Origin: DASUBV01 sp035532295
GTDB lineage: Bacteria > Actinomycetota > Actinomycetes > Streptosporangiales > Streptosporangiaceae
Direction of reading: 5' to 3'
NCBI GenBank assembly: GCA_035532295.1
Contig: DATKRH010000017.1
Location: forward strand, 4,119 to 68,118
Length of the DNA: 64,000 nt
Of the stretch, positions 7,333 to 18,013 are shown piece after piece (the first letter of the stretch is position 1; every line of letters starts with the position of its first letter). The translations under genes and the position numbers were made by a program. The notes below the pieces were generated by a model. The model ran no database searches, was not told where the DNA came from, and saw only the letters and a program-made list of their open reading frames with translations.

Positions 7333-9210
7333 CTACGGCGCGGGACGCGGCTGGCCTGGCGGGCGTGGCGGGCCGATGACCCGGCGGCGCAGCCGCCCCA
7401 TGCGCAGTTTCCTGGCGACCCGGCGCAGTTCCACCGTGGGCCAGACCAGGAAGGCCTCGGCCTCCATCGCGGCCAGGCCAATCCGTGGCAGGTCGCGCGG
7501 GTTCGGGAAGACGAGGAACCTCGGCAGCCACTGCGGGCTGAACTTGGCGTTGAACTTATACAGCGACTCGATCTGGAACCAGCGCGACATGAACAGGAGC
7601 ACCCGGCGCCAGGCCCGCAGCACCGGGCCCGCCCCGATCCGCTCCCCGCGCTCTAGCGCGGCGCGGAACATGGCGAAGTTGAGCGAGATGCGCTTGACAC
7701 CCAGGTCCGCGCCGTGCTTGATGGTCTCCACGATCAGGAAGTCGTTCAGCCCGGGCGAGGCGCCCCGATCGCGCCGCATCAGGTCAAGCGAGAGCCCGTC
7801 AGAGCCCCACGGCACGAAATGCAGGACGGCACGGAGCACCCCGTTCTCGGTCGCCGTGACGATCACGCAGTCCTTGTCATCGCAGCCGCCCACCCGGCCC
7901 AGCGCCATGGAGAAGCCCCGCTCGGTCGGGCTGCCCCGCCAGCTGTCGGCCTGCCGCACCAGCCGCTTGATCTCGTCCGCCGGAACGTCGCCGACCCGGC
8001 GGACCTCGGCCACGTAGCCCTGCCGGGCGACCCGCTTGACCATCTGCCGGACGTTGCGCATGGCCCGGCCCTCCATCGAGAACTCGGCGACGCTGACGAC
8101 GGCCTCGTCGCCCAGCTCCAGGGCGGTCAGGCCGCCCTCGCGGCACCAGACCTCCGCGCCCAGCTCGCTGCAGCCGATGACCGCGGGCACCCAGGCGTGG
8201 CGGGCGGCCTGGTCCAGGAAGGCGTGGATGGCGCCCGGCCAGGCCTCCGGGTCGCCGATCGGGTCTCCGCTGGCCAGCATCACGCCCGACAGGACCCGGT
8301 AGCCGATGCAGGACTTGCCGGTCGACGACCAGATGACGCTCTTGTCATCGCGCAGCGTGAAATAGCCCAGCGAGTCCTGCTCGCCGTGCCGGTGCAGCAG
8401 CCCTCGGATCCGCTCGGCGTCCTGCGCCCGCAGCCGCCCGACCGGCTCGGCCGGGCGCAGGAAGAGGTAACCGACCACGACCAGGGTGAGCAGGCCGAGC
8501 GCCCCGGTCAGGAAGCTGAAGCGATCCGCGGCGCTCGGCGAGAAGAAACGCACGGGACCGGAGAAACCGACCAGGTTAAAGGCCGCGGACTCCAGCCGCT
8601 GGGCCAGCGGGTAATTGGCGGCCAGCCCATCGGCGACCGACAGGTACGCGATGCTGATGGCCAGATCGGCGACGACCAGGCCGCACAGCGCCCAGAGGGC
8701 CCGCCACCGGGTGCGCGGGTCCCCGACGGCATAGAACTCCTTGCGGTAGCACACCAGCGCCACCAGCAGGGCAGCGGTGACCGTCGTCTGGACTAGATGC
8801 GGCGGGACGTGACGCAGCAGCGTGTGCACCGCCAGGCTGGACGCCAGCAGCGCCAGCACCGCCCGCCATGCCCGGCGCTTCCGCCTGCGCAGGCCGTGCG
8901 ACAGCATCAGGAGCAAGAGCCCGATGATGACATCGGCGGTGCGGGTGAGGTTCGTGACCTCGGCCAGCCGGTGCAGCTTGTACCGGTAGAACAGCCCGGG
9001 GCCGAGGCCCTCGATGATGTCGGCGAGCCCGATCAGCAAGCCCAGCCAGCCCGCGACGAACGGCACCCAGCGACGTTGATGCCGCCGGTCGGGTGCTCGT
9101 CCGGAGACGGGCCTGGCCGACGTCAGCTCGCCGGCGTCGGCGCCGGAATCAGCTGCGGTTGGCACGCTCTTATCTGTCATCTCGGACAAGGTGCTCAGGC
9201 CCCTGTTCAC
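7333..9210 (-). CDS. MprF/LysX-like membrane protein with DUF2156 transferase domain
   Basis: Predicted phosphatidylglycerol lysyltransferase-like protein. The N-terminal half (about residues 45-260) has six or seven hydrophobic segments. The C-terminal half (about 265-580) is a DUF2156/GNAT-like domain with the conserved stretches GYFTLRDDKS, SGDPIG and VKRISLNFAMF seen in the aminoacyl-transferase part of MprF and in the N-terminal part of mycobacterial LysX. The GTG at 9210 and the ATG at 9180 are both possible starts; neither has a clear Shine-Dalgarno. Its place between folE and folP, in the same run as lysS, suggests a link with Lys-tRNA, but substrate and donor are not proved by the sequence. 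Confidence 0.8.
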   Translation of the reverse strand: MNRGLSTLSEMTDKSVPTAADSGADAGELTSARPVSGRAPDRRHQRRWVPFVAGWLGLLIGLADIIEGLGPGLFYRYKLHRLAEVTNLTRTADVIIGLLLLMLSHGLRRRKRRAWRAVLALLASSLAVHTLLRHVPPHLVQTTVTAALLVALVCYRKEFYAVGDPRTRWRALWALCGLVVADLAISIAYLSVADGLAANYPLAQRLESAAFNLVGFSGPVRFFSPSAADRFSFLTGALGLLTLVVVGYLFLRPAEPVGRLRAQDAERIRGLLHRHGEQDSLGYFTLRDDKSVIWSSTGKSCIGYRVLSGVMLASGDPIGDPEAWPGAIHAFLDQAARHAWVPAVIGCSELGAEVWCREGGLTALELGDEAVVSVAEFSMEGRAMRNVRQMVKRVARQGYVAEVRRVGDVPADEIKRLVRQADSWRGSPTERGFSMALGRVGGCDDKDCVIVTATENGVLRAVLHFVPWGSDGLSLDLMRRDRGASPGLNDFLIVETIKHGADLGVKRISLNFAMFRAALERGERIGAGPVLRAWRRVLLFMSRWFQIESLYKFNAKFSPQWLPRFLVFPNPRDLPRIGLAAMEAEAFLVWPTVELRRVARKLRMGRLRRRVIGPPRPPGQPRPAP

Positions 9211-9277
9211 GGGGCATCAGCGTAGTCATCGCCGTATGCCCCCGCGGGCAAACCCCCGAACGCGCGCCTGACTTGGC

Positions 9278-9852
9278 TCAGCGCCGATTCAGGAGCAGGC
9301 TCATGGCCTCTGCCCGTGTGCTGTCGGATTCCAGGAAGGATCCGCGGACCGCGGATGTGACGGTTTTCGCGCCGGGCTTGCGCACCCCGCGCATGGACAT
9401 GCACAGGTGCTCAGCCTCGATCACGACGATGACACCGCGTGGTTCCAGCACGCGCATCATCGCGTCCGCGACCTGGCTGGTCATGCGTTCTTGCACCTGC
9501 GGCCGCCGGGCAAAGACATCCACCAGCCTGGCCAGCTTGGACAGGCCTGTGATCTGGCCCTTGGGGTTGGGGATGTAGCCGACGTGCGCGTTCCCGAAGA
9601 ACGGGACGAGGTGGTGCTCGCAGGTCGAGTAGACCTCGATGTCGCGCACCAGCACCATCTCGTCGTGATCGGCGTCGAAGACGGTGGTCAGCACGTCCTC
9701 GGGCGTCAGCCGCAGGCCGGCGAACTGCTCGGTGTACGCCCGCGCGACCCGGGCGGGCGTCTCCTGCAGTCCGTCCCGCTCGGGATCCTCGCCAACGGCA
9801 AGGAGTATCTCCCGAACCGCACGCTCAATTCGCGGCAGGTCGAAATCCGAGC

Positions 9853-9856
<4 letters not shown>
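9278..9856 (-). CDS. folE: GTP cyclohydrolase I
   Basis: Converts GTP to 7,8-dihydroneopterin triphosphate, the entry step of folate synthesis. 192 residues. Zinc-binding and catalytic residues are visible in STCEHHLVPF (C79, H81, H82) and EAEHLCMSMRG (C152). The ATG start overlaps the ftsH stop by 4 bp, so folE is coupled to ftsH, a common actinobacterial arrangement. With folP, folB and folK nearby, four steps of folate synthesis are encoded within 3.5 kb. Confidence 0.97.
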
Positions 9857-11898
<2,042 letters not shown>

Positions 11899-12218
11899 CG
11901 ACGAACGGCCCCGCTGGTGTCGGGCCGATCCCTCCTGACGATCCTCATGCCCCGCCGACGCCCGACGGGGCTGCCTTGCGCTCCAGCGTCCACGCTTGGC
12001 TTCCTGCCTCCCGCCAGCTAGCAGCGAGATTTACTGACGGTACACCGGGCGCGGAGGCACTGGCACGCAGGAGACCCATGCCAGGCCGCCATCCGACAGC
12101 GGCCTCGATACGCCTCTTACCCACCTGAACGTATTTCAGCTGTCGCGGTGTTCCCGGCCGCGCCGCGCTGAGTCGGCGGCCCGCCGGTTCGGTCCCCGCG
12201 GCTTCCCGCGCCGCCCCG
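11899..12218. other. 320-bp non-coding stretch upstream of ftsH
   Basis: Lies between the ftsH start and the hpt stop, both minus strand, so it holds the 3' end of the hpt transcript and the ftsH promoter and leader. I see no gene or RNA family in it. A GC-rich inverted repeat (GCCCCG and CGGGGC arms) lies near 11949-11971, inside the presumed ftsH leader or promoter. Short open frames here have no recognisable protein. Confidence 0.5.
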
Positions 12219-12782
12219 CTACACCGGGTCGCCGCCGTACACGTGCGGCGCCAGCATGCCGATGAACGGGAGGTTCCGGTAGCGCTCGGAGTAGTCGAGT
12301 CCGTACCCGACGACAAACGCGTCATCAATGTCGAATCCGGTGTAAGCCACGTCCACTTTTATCCGGGTTGCCATCGGCTTGCGCAGCAGCACGCACACCC
12401 GCACCGACGCCGGACCGCGCGACTCCAGGTTCCCCACCAGCCAGGACAGCGTCAGGCCCGAGTCGATGATGTCCTCGACCACCAGGACATGGCGGCCGGT
12501 GATATCGGCGTCAAGATCCTTCAGGATGCGGACGACTCCCGACGACTGCGTCCCCGAGCCGTAGGAGGACACGGCCATCCAGTCCATCTGCACCGGCAGG
12601 TGGATGGCGCGGGCCAGGTCGGCCATCACCATGACGGCGCCCTTGAGCACGCCGACCAGCAGAAGTTCGCGGTCAGCGTAATCGGTATCGATCTGCGCCG
12701 CCAGCTCCGCAATGCGCGCCTGAAGCCGCTCGGGAGTGATCAATACGTCCTGAAGGTCGGCTCCCACATCAATCGCGTCCAC
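12219..12782 (-). CDS. hpt: hypoxanthine phosphoribosyltransferase
   Basis: Purine salvage: hypoxanthine or guanine plus PRPP gives IMP or GMP. 187 residues. The PRPP-binding motif VLVVEDIIDSGLT is centred near residue 97, the VGVLKGAVMV segment lies near residue 45 and a VGYGLDYSERYR stretch near the C-terminus. GTG start 12782 directly abuts the tilS stop with no spacer, and tilS-hpt followed downstream by ftsH is the classical order in Gram-positive bacteria. Confidence 0.96.
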   Translation of the reverse strand: MDAIDVGADLQDVLITPERLQARIAELAAQIDTDYADRELLLVGVLKGAVMVMADLARAIHLPVQMDWMAVSSYGSGTQSSGVVRILKDLDADITGRHVLVVEDIIDSGLTLSWLVGNLESRGPASVRVCVLLRKPMATRIKVDVAYTGFDIDDAFVVGYGLDYSERYRNLPFIGMLAPHVYGGDPV

Positions 12783-13862
12783 TCAGGCTCTCCCGTCGCG
12801 CCCCTCCGCGAGCACCGCGGGGGCGAACAGCAGCCTCCCATACCGACGCTGGCAGCGAACACCGCCGGGCAGGTCTACCCATTGCTGCCCATGCCAGCTG
12901 GTGACCAGGGCATCGATCTGCGCGATGTGCCGCTCGCCGAGCGCGCCGGCCGGCGCCCCGGAGGCCAGCGCGGCGCCGCGCAGCACCCGGCTCCGGATCG
13001 CCTCCGGCAGCCCGGCCAGGGCATCGGCGGGCAGGCCGGGCTCGGTGTCGGCAATCCGCCTGGCCGTCGCGGCGGCCAGCTCGTCCAGGGCATCCGCGTC
13101 CGCTCGCAGCTGACGGGCAGTCCGCGCCAGCGCGAGGGCCACGCCCGGCCCGAGCTCGGCCTCCAGCGCCGGCAGCAGCCGGACCCGGACCCGGACCCGC
13201 GCGTAGCTCGGATCGCTGTTGTGCGGGTCGTCCCAGGGCCGCAGGCGCAGTGCCGTGCACGCCGCCCGGGTCTGCGTCCGGCGGATGTCCAGCAGCGGCC
13301 TGAGGTAGCTGGCCCCGTGGTCAGCAGCCCCGTGGTCAGCAGCACCGTGGTCAGCAGCACCGTGGTCAGCAGGACTGCGCGGCGCCATCCCGGCCAGGGA
13401 GCGGGCACCGGAGCCGCGGGCCAGGCCCAGCAGGACGGTCTCGGCCTGGTCGTCCAGAGTGTGCCCGAGCAGGATCGCCGCCGCCCCGGCGCCGGCCCCG
13501 GCCTGGTCGAGGGCCGCGTACCTAGCGGCCCGCGCGGCCGCCTCCGGGCCGGGGTAGGGCGCCGGACCGCCGGGCCCCGCGACCTCGGCGCGGATGGCCA
13601 GCACGGGATCGAGGCCGAGCCCGGCGAGGATGGTGACTACCCTGGCGGCCTGATCGGCTGACCCGGATTGCAGCCCGTGGTCGACCGTGACGCCGCCGGC
13701 CCGCAATCCGAGCCGCGGGCCCTCGAACGCCAGCGCCGACGCGAGGGCAAGCGAATCCGCGCCCCCCGAGCAGGCGGCCAGGACGAGGTCGCCGGGAGCG
13801 AGGCCGGCCAGGCTACGGCGAACCGCTAGCCGGACGACGGCTACCGCCGGGTGCGGGCCCAC
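12783..13862 (-). CDS. tilS: tRNA(Ile)-lysidine synthetase
   Basis: Modifies the wobble cytidine of tRNA-Ile(CAU) to lysidine so that it reads AUA. 359 residues. The PP-loop ATPase motif CSGGADSLAL is at 31-40, followed by TVDHGLQ and LLGHTLDDQAET, and the N-type ATPase domain ends in the RPLLDIRRTQTR segment. Residues about 164-183 are four copies of ADHGA, encoded by a 15-bp tandem repeat, inserted just before the conserved YLRPLL stretch; this looks like a replication-slippage expansion in a loop. Six bases separate it from the upstream zincin gene. Confidence 0.94.
   Translation of the reverse strand: MGPHPAVAVVRLAVRRSLAGLAPGDLVLAACSGGADSLALASALAFEGPRLGLRAGGVTVDHGLQSGSADQAARVVTILAGLGLDPVLAIRAEVAGPGGPAPYPGPEAAARAARYAALDQAGAGAGAAAILLGHTLDDQAETVLLGLARGSGARSLAGMAPRSPADHGAADHGAADHGAADHGASYLRPLLDIRRTQTRAACTALRLRPWDDPHNSDPSYARVRVRVRLLPALEAELGPGVALALARTARQLRADADALDELAAATARRIADTEPGLPADALAGLPEAIRSRVLRGAALASGAPAGALGERHIAQIDALVTSWHGQQWVDLPGGVRCQRRYGRLLFAPAVLAEGRDGRA
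13313..13372 (-). repeat. tilS: 15-bp tandem repeat inside tilS (4 copies)
   Basis: Four head-to-tail copies of CMCCGTGGTCAGCAG (M = C in the first two copies, A in the last two), 13313-13327, 13328-13342, 13343-13357 and 13358-13372. Read on the minus strand they give four ADHGA pentapeptides. Being 15 bp long, copy-number change keeps the frame. Confidence 0.95.
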
Positions 13863-13868
13863 CGCGGC

Positions 13869-14951
13869 TCAGCTGGCGGCGGCGCGGCCGCCATCTACCC
13901 GATCCAGCCACGCCAGCGGGTCGGTGATCTCATCCGGCGTGGGCAGCGTCTGCGGCGAGGTCCACACCTTGTTGAAGGTCGCCATCCCGGCCTCTTCGAC
14001 CACCTTCCTGACAAAGCGCGAGCCCTGCTCGTACTGCTTCATCTTCAGGTCGATCCCCAGGATCCGGCGCAGGGCCTGCTCGATCCGGCTGGACGAGCCG
14101 CGCCGGGCCGAGAACCGCGCCCGGATCTGCGCGACCGACGGCACGACACTGGGCCCGACGGCGTCCATCACATAGTCGCCGTGGCCCTCGACCAGCGTCA
14201 TCACCGAGGTCAGCCGCTCCAGGATCTCGCGCTGCCGGGGACTTTGGATGGCCTCGATGAGGCTGCCCGTGCCGGTGACGGCATCGGCGGCAGCGCGCAG
14301 CCGGTCCAGGATCGAGGCCGGGTCCAGGTCCGAGGCGAGCAGGAAGGCGGTCATCTGCTCCTGCACGTAGGGCCGGAGCCACGGAACCGAGGTGAACTGG
14401 GTCCGGTGGGTTTCCTCGTGCAGGCAGACCCAGCGGCGGAAGTCGCTGGGATCGACGGCCAGCTCGCGCTCGATCATCACGATGTTGGGTGCGACCAGCG
14501 TCAGGCGGCCCGCCGGCGCGTCCTGTCCGGAGGCGTCGGGGTCCGGCGGCAGGAAGAGCTCGTACTGGCCCAGCACCCGGCCAGCCAGGTAGGCCAGGAT
14601 CAGGCCGGCCTGCATTCCGGTTACCCGGGACCCCACAGCGGAGATAACGGACCCGCCCGCCGGCCCGCCACGCTCGGCAAGGTGCTGGGCGAGCGGATCC
14701 AGGACCACGCGGAAGCCGTCCACGTTCGCCCGAATCCAGCCGGGGCGATCCACCACCGCCACCAGCCCGTCGTCGGCCGCGCCCGGCAGGCCGGTCAGCT
14801 CGCGAACCGGCTCGGCTACCTCGGCGGCCAGCTGCCGGAGCTGGGCGACGACCTTCCTCGCCTCGGCCATGGTGACGGCGGGACCCGGCCGGACCCACCG
14901 GACGCCGGTAGAGGTGGCCACATTCCAGTCGATCATCTGCGCGCTACTCAC
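13869..14951 (-). CDS. zinc-dependent metalloprotease, DUF2342 / F420-biosynthesis-associated family
   Basis: Predicted zincin of the family annotated as coenzyme F420 biosynthesis-associated protein. 360 residues with the zinc-binding HEETH (178-182) and a downstream EGHGDYVMDA stretch (about 253) that probably supplies the third ligand. No signal peptide. It lies between dacB and tilS, the same place as its mycobacterial homologue (Rv3626c, from memory). Whether it has anything to do with F420 is not shown by the sequence. Confidence 0.85.
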   Translation of the reverse strand: MSSAQMIDWNVATSTGVRWVRPGPAVTMAEARKVVAQLRQLAAEVAEPVRELTGLPGAADDGLVAVVDRPGWIRANVDGFRVVLDPLAQHLAERGGPAGGSVISAVGSRVTGMQAGLILAYLAGRVLGQYELFLPPDPDASGQDAPAGRLTLVAPNIVMIERELAVDPSDFRRWVCLHEETHRTQFTSVPWLRPYVQEQMTAFLLASDLDPASILDRLRAAADAVTGTGSLIEAIQSPRQREILERLTSVMTLVEGHGDYVMDAVGPSVVPSVAQIRARFSARRGSSSRIEQALRRILGIDLKMKQYEQGSRFVRKVVEEAGMATFNKVWTSPQTLPTPDEITDPLAWLDRVDGGRAAAS

Positions 14952-15018
14952 CCCTCCACCGTACGTGGCCCGGGCCAGGGGCGCCCCGCCGGCGCGGTCG
15001 CGGCAGCGGGGCGCCCCG

Positions 15019-16542
15019 TCACGACCGGCCGCGGCAGCCGCATCCGGCCAGCGCCGTGGCCACCCGGGCGATCTGGACTCCCGCCAGGTTCAGGTCGCTG
15101 GCCCTGAGCTGATCGGTCATCACGGCGAAGGACAGGAGCTGGCCGTCCCTGGCGTAGGCGATCCCGGCCAGGGACGCGACCGTGTTCAGGTTCCCGGTCT
15201 TGGCCCGGACGACCCCCAGCGCGGCATGCCCCGCTTCCGCGAAGACGCTGCCGCCCGGCGCGAGGGTCCCAGAGAAGCCCGCTACCGGCAGCCCGGTGAT
15301 GGCGGCCCGCAGCCGCGGCCGGCCGGGGCTGGCGGCCAGGCCGACGAGCTGGACGAGGGTGGCCGGGGTAATCCGGTCATCGGGCGACAGGCCGCTGCCG
15401 TCGACTAGGTGCACGCCGGTCACGCCGAGCCGGCGCAGCACGGCCAGCTCGGCCGCCGCCGCGCCGCTGAACGAGGCGGGCCTCCCGGTCGCGATCGCCA
15501 CCTGCCGGGCCAGGTTCTCGGCGATCACGTTGTTGCTCTCCACCAGCATCTGCTCCGCTATCTGCGCCACCGGCGGCGAGTACACCCTGGCCAGCGTCCG
15601 CGCGCCGCCCGGCGCGACAGCCGGGAACGGCGCGCCCGCGACACCGATGCCGTCCGCGGCCAGGAACCCGGCGAAGGCGTGGGCCGCGTCAAGTCCCGGC
15701 GTCAGCGTCCTCGGCCGGGAGTTCTGCGGGTCGTCGGCGTCCTCCGGCAAGCCGCTGGCGGTGAGCCGGCCCTGGTCGACCTCCAGCGGGCTGATCGGCG
15801 TCACATTGCCCGTCGTCACGTAGCTGCCCGGCCAGCCCTTCGCCAGGCCCGGCCCGGTGAACAACGAGGTGTCGTAGCCCACCCGCACGCGGTTCTGGCC
15901 GCGGGCGCGCAGGGCTCGCGCGGTCCGCGCGGCCAGCTGTGCCAGCGTCGCGGGCTGCGGGTAGTTGGACGCGGGCGGCTTCCCGGCTGCCAGCGTCGGG
16001 TCACCGCCGCCGACCAGGACGATGTTCGCCGCGGTTCCGCCGCCCGCGGAACTGCCGGTCGCGGAACTGCCGGTCACGGACGTGCCGGTGACGACCCTCG
16101 TGCTGAACCGGGCCGCCGGGCCCAGCACCTGCAGAGCCGCCACCGCCGTCGCCAGCTTGGTCGTGGACGCCGGGGCGAAGCCGGACGTGGCGTGTCGCGC
16201 GTAGAGGACCTGGCCGGTCGCCAGGTTGGTGACCTCCATGCCAACGTGCGGCCCGAGAACCGGCGAGCTGAGCAGCGCCGCCAGGGTCGCAGTCAGGCCG
16301 GCTGCCGTCACGCCGGCTGTTGTCACTCCGGCCCCGGCGGCGGAGCCGGCCGGTGCGCTCGGGGCGCCATCGGCCGCCCGCAGCGGCGGCGGCGGCGCGG
16401 CGAGCCGGCGGACTCCCACCCGCGGCACGTCCCATCGGTCGAGCCGGCCTGGCAGCATGCGGGCTACGGCGATGCCCGCCCCGATCTCGAACACGCAGAT
16501 CAGGGCGAGGCAGGCCAGTGCCAGGCGGCGGAGCCGACGCAC
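15019..16542 (-). CDS. dacB: D-alanyl-D-alanine carboxypeptidase/endopeptidase (PBP4 family, S13)
   Basis: Trims peptidoglycan stem peptides outside the membrane. The three penicillin-binding motifs are visible: SxxK in APASTTKLATA, SxN in VESNNVIAEN, and KTG in VRAKTGNLNT near the C-terminus. An Arg-rich start followed by a hydrophobic helix (LALACLALICVFEIGAGIAVA) serves as signal anchor. I take GTG 16542, which has AAGGGG 8 nt upstream; the frame could extend to 16632, but that would leave only 22 bp to the divergent ppa start. A linker contains Gly/Ser/Thr repeats. First gene of dacB-zincin-tilS-hpt. Confidence 0.92.
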   Translation of the reverse strand: MRRLRRLALACLALICVFEIGAGIAVARMLPGRLDRWDVPRVGVRRLAAPPPPLRAADGAPSAPAGSAAGAGVTTAGVTAAGLTATLAALLSSPVLGPHVGMEVTNLATGQVLYARHATSGFAPASTTKLATAVAALQVLGPAARFSTRVVTGTSVTGSSATGSSAGGGTAANIVLVGGGDPTLAAGKPPASNYPQPATLAQLAARTARALRARGQNRVRVGYDTSLFTGPGLAKGWPGSYVTTGNVTPISPLEVDQGRLTASGLPEDADDPQNSRPRTLTPGLDAAHAFAGFLAADGIGVAGAPFPAVAPGGARTLARVYSPPVAQIAEQMLVESNNVIAENLARQVAIATGRPASFSGAAAAELAVLRRLGVTGVHLVDGSGLSPDDRITPATLVQLVGLAASPGRPRLRAAITGLPVAGFSGTLAPGGSVFAEAGHAALGVVRAKTGNLNTVASLAGIAYARDGQLLSFAVMTDQLRASDLNLAGVQIARVATALAGCGCRGRS

Positions 16543-16654
16543 CGTGGGAACCCCTTCGCGAGGCGTGGCCGCCCCGCTGCTAGGCAGTGACACCGATCGG
16601 GTAGACATCATCAAGGTAATGGCATCAATCATCTAGGCGCTGAGAGGCTGGAAC

Positions 16655-17146
16655 GTGGAGTTCGAAGTAGTAATCGAGATCCCTAAGGGGCAGCGCAACA
16701 AGTATGAGATGGATCACGAGACGGGGCGTATCCGGCTTGACCGGATGCTGTTCACCTCGACCCGCTATCCGGCGGACTATGGCTTTATCGAGGACACCCT
16801 GGCCGACGACGGCGACCCCCTCGACGCCCTGGTGCTGCTGGAGGAACCAACCTTCCCGGGCTGCCTGATCCGCTGCAGGGCGATCGGCATGTTCCGGATG
16901 CGCGACGAGAAGGGCGCGGACGACAAGGTGCTGTGCGTCGCCTCGACGGACCCGCGGATGGCTCACTATAAGGAGATCTCGGACGTCTCGGACTTCGACC
17001 TGCTGGAGATCCAGCACTTCTTCGAGGTCTACAAGGCCCTGGAGCCCAACAAGGAGGTCGAGATCGGCCGGTGGGCCGGCATGGCGGATGCCAACGCCGA
17101 GATCGAGGCCTGCCGCAAGCGACTCGCCGACAGCGGCCAGCACTGA
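16655..17146 (+). CDS. ppa: inorganic pyrophosphatase
   Basis: Hydrolyses pyrophosphate to two phosphates, pulling biosynthetic reactions forward; cytoplasmic hexamer in the family. 163 residues with the metal-binding signature DDGDPLDALVLL (about residues 49-60), RYPADYGFIEDT before it and the KEISD segment. GTG start 16655 has GAGAGG about 9 nt upstream. Divergent from dacB, upstream of crp. The stop codon lies in a 20-bp tandem duplication (17137-17176). Confidence 0.97.
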   Translation: MEFEVVIEIPKGQRNKYEMDHETGRIRLDRMLFTSTRYPADYGFIEDTLADDGDPLDALVLLEEPTFPGCLIRCRAIGMFRMRDEKGADDKVLCVASTDPRMAHYKEISDVSDFDLLEIQHFFEVYKALEPNKEVEIGRWAGMADANAEIEACRKRLADSGQH

Positions 17147-17176
17147 CCTGGCGGGACCAGCGCTGACCTGGCGGGA
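17137..17176 (+). repeat. ppa: 20-bp tandem duplication across the ppa stop codon
   Basis: Two adjacent 20-mers, 17137-17156 and 17157-17176, read CCAGCRCTGACCTGGCGGGA and differ at one base. The TGA of ppa (17144-17146) is in the first copy and is repeated out of use in the second. Confidence 0.95.
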
Positions 17177-17199
17177 CCCCAGGGTGTGACGCATGGGAT

Positions 17200-17236
17200 C
17201 TATGCGAAACACTAGATCTACTATGGGAAACAGTAG
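17200..17236. promoter_or_regulatory. phased direct repeats upstream of crp
   Basis: CTATGCGAAACACTAG (17200-17215) and CTATGGGAAACAGTAG (17221-17236) match at 14 of 16 positions with a 21-bp period, two helical turns. They lie 33-69 bp upstream of the crp start in the only intergenic space before it. They could be two operator half-sites or a duplicated promoter element; the binding protein is unknown. Confidence 0.45.
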
Positions 17237-17268
17237 GTAGAACGACAGAAACGTCAGAGAGGACGACC

Positions 17269-17952
17269 GTGGCCCAGGAGGACGACGCGCTCAGCCAGGC
17301 GCCGCTGTTCGAGGCCCTGAGCGAGGATGACGCCCGCGCGCTGCGGTCGGACGTGATTGCCGTGCGGCTCGACCGCGGCGAGCGGCTGTTCTCCGAGGGA
17401 GACGAGGGCGACAAGCTCTACATCATCCTCAAGGGCAAGATCAAGCTCACCAGGGCCGCCCACGACGGCCGGGAGAACCTGCTGAGCGTGCATGGCCCCG
17501 GCGAGATGTTCGGTGAGCTTTCGCTGTTTGATCCCAGCCCGCGCACCGCGAGCGCGACGGCCATCACCGACGCGACGCTGGCCGGACTCGCCCACGATGC
17601 CCTGCGCAGCTGGCTGGCGACCCGGCCGGAGGTCGCCATGCACATGCTGGGGGCCCTCGCCCAGCGGCTGCGCCGCATCAACGACATCAAGGCCGACCTG
17701 GTCTTCACCGACGTCCCCGGCCGGGTCGCCAAGGCACTGCTGGACCTCGCCGAGCGGTTCGGCACCCCGCAGGAGAACGGCGTCCAGGTCAATCACGACC
17801 TGACCCAGGAGGAACTGGCCCAGCTGGTCGGCGCGTCCCGGGAAACCGTCAACAAGGCGCTCGCCGACTTCGCGGCACGCGGCTGGGTCCAGCTGTCGGC
17901 CAAGTCGGTGCTGCTGCTCGACGCCGACCGGCTACGCAAGCGGGCTAGCTAG
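17269..17952 (+). CDS. crp: Crp/Fnr family transcriptional regulator
   Basis: 227-residue cyclic-nucleotide-responsive regulator. The N-terminal cNMP-binding beta-barrel contains FGELSLFDPSPRTASA, the phosphate-binding cassette (about residues 82-97). A long dimerisation helix follows, then the winged HTH TQEELAQLVGASRETVNKAL (about 180-199). From memory, M. tuberculosis crp (Rv3676) sits next to the same MBL-fold gene. The GTG start has GAGAGGA about 6 nt upstream. Direct repeats with a 21-bp period lie in its leader. Confidence 0.93.
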   Translation: MAQEDDALSQAPLFEALSEDDARALRSDVIAVRLDRGERLFSEGDEGDKLYIILKGKIKLTRAAHDGRENLLSVHGPGEMFGELSLFDPSPRTASATAITDATLAGLAHDALRSWLATRPEVAMHMLGALAQRLRRINDIKADLVFTDVPGRVAKALLDLAERFGTPQENGVQVNHDLTQEELAQLVGASRETVNKALADFAARGWVQLSAKSVLLLDADRLRKRAS

Positions 17953-18013
17953 GCGCGGCGTTATCCGGTCAGTTTGCCGGCGTCCGCCCGACCTGCGGCT
18001 GCCCGGTGCGCGG

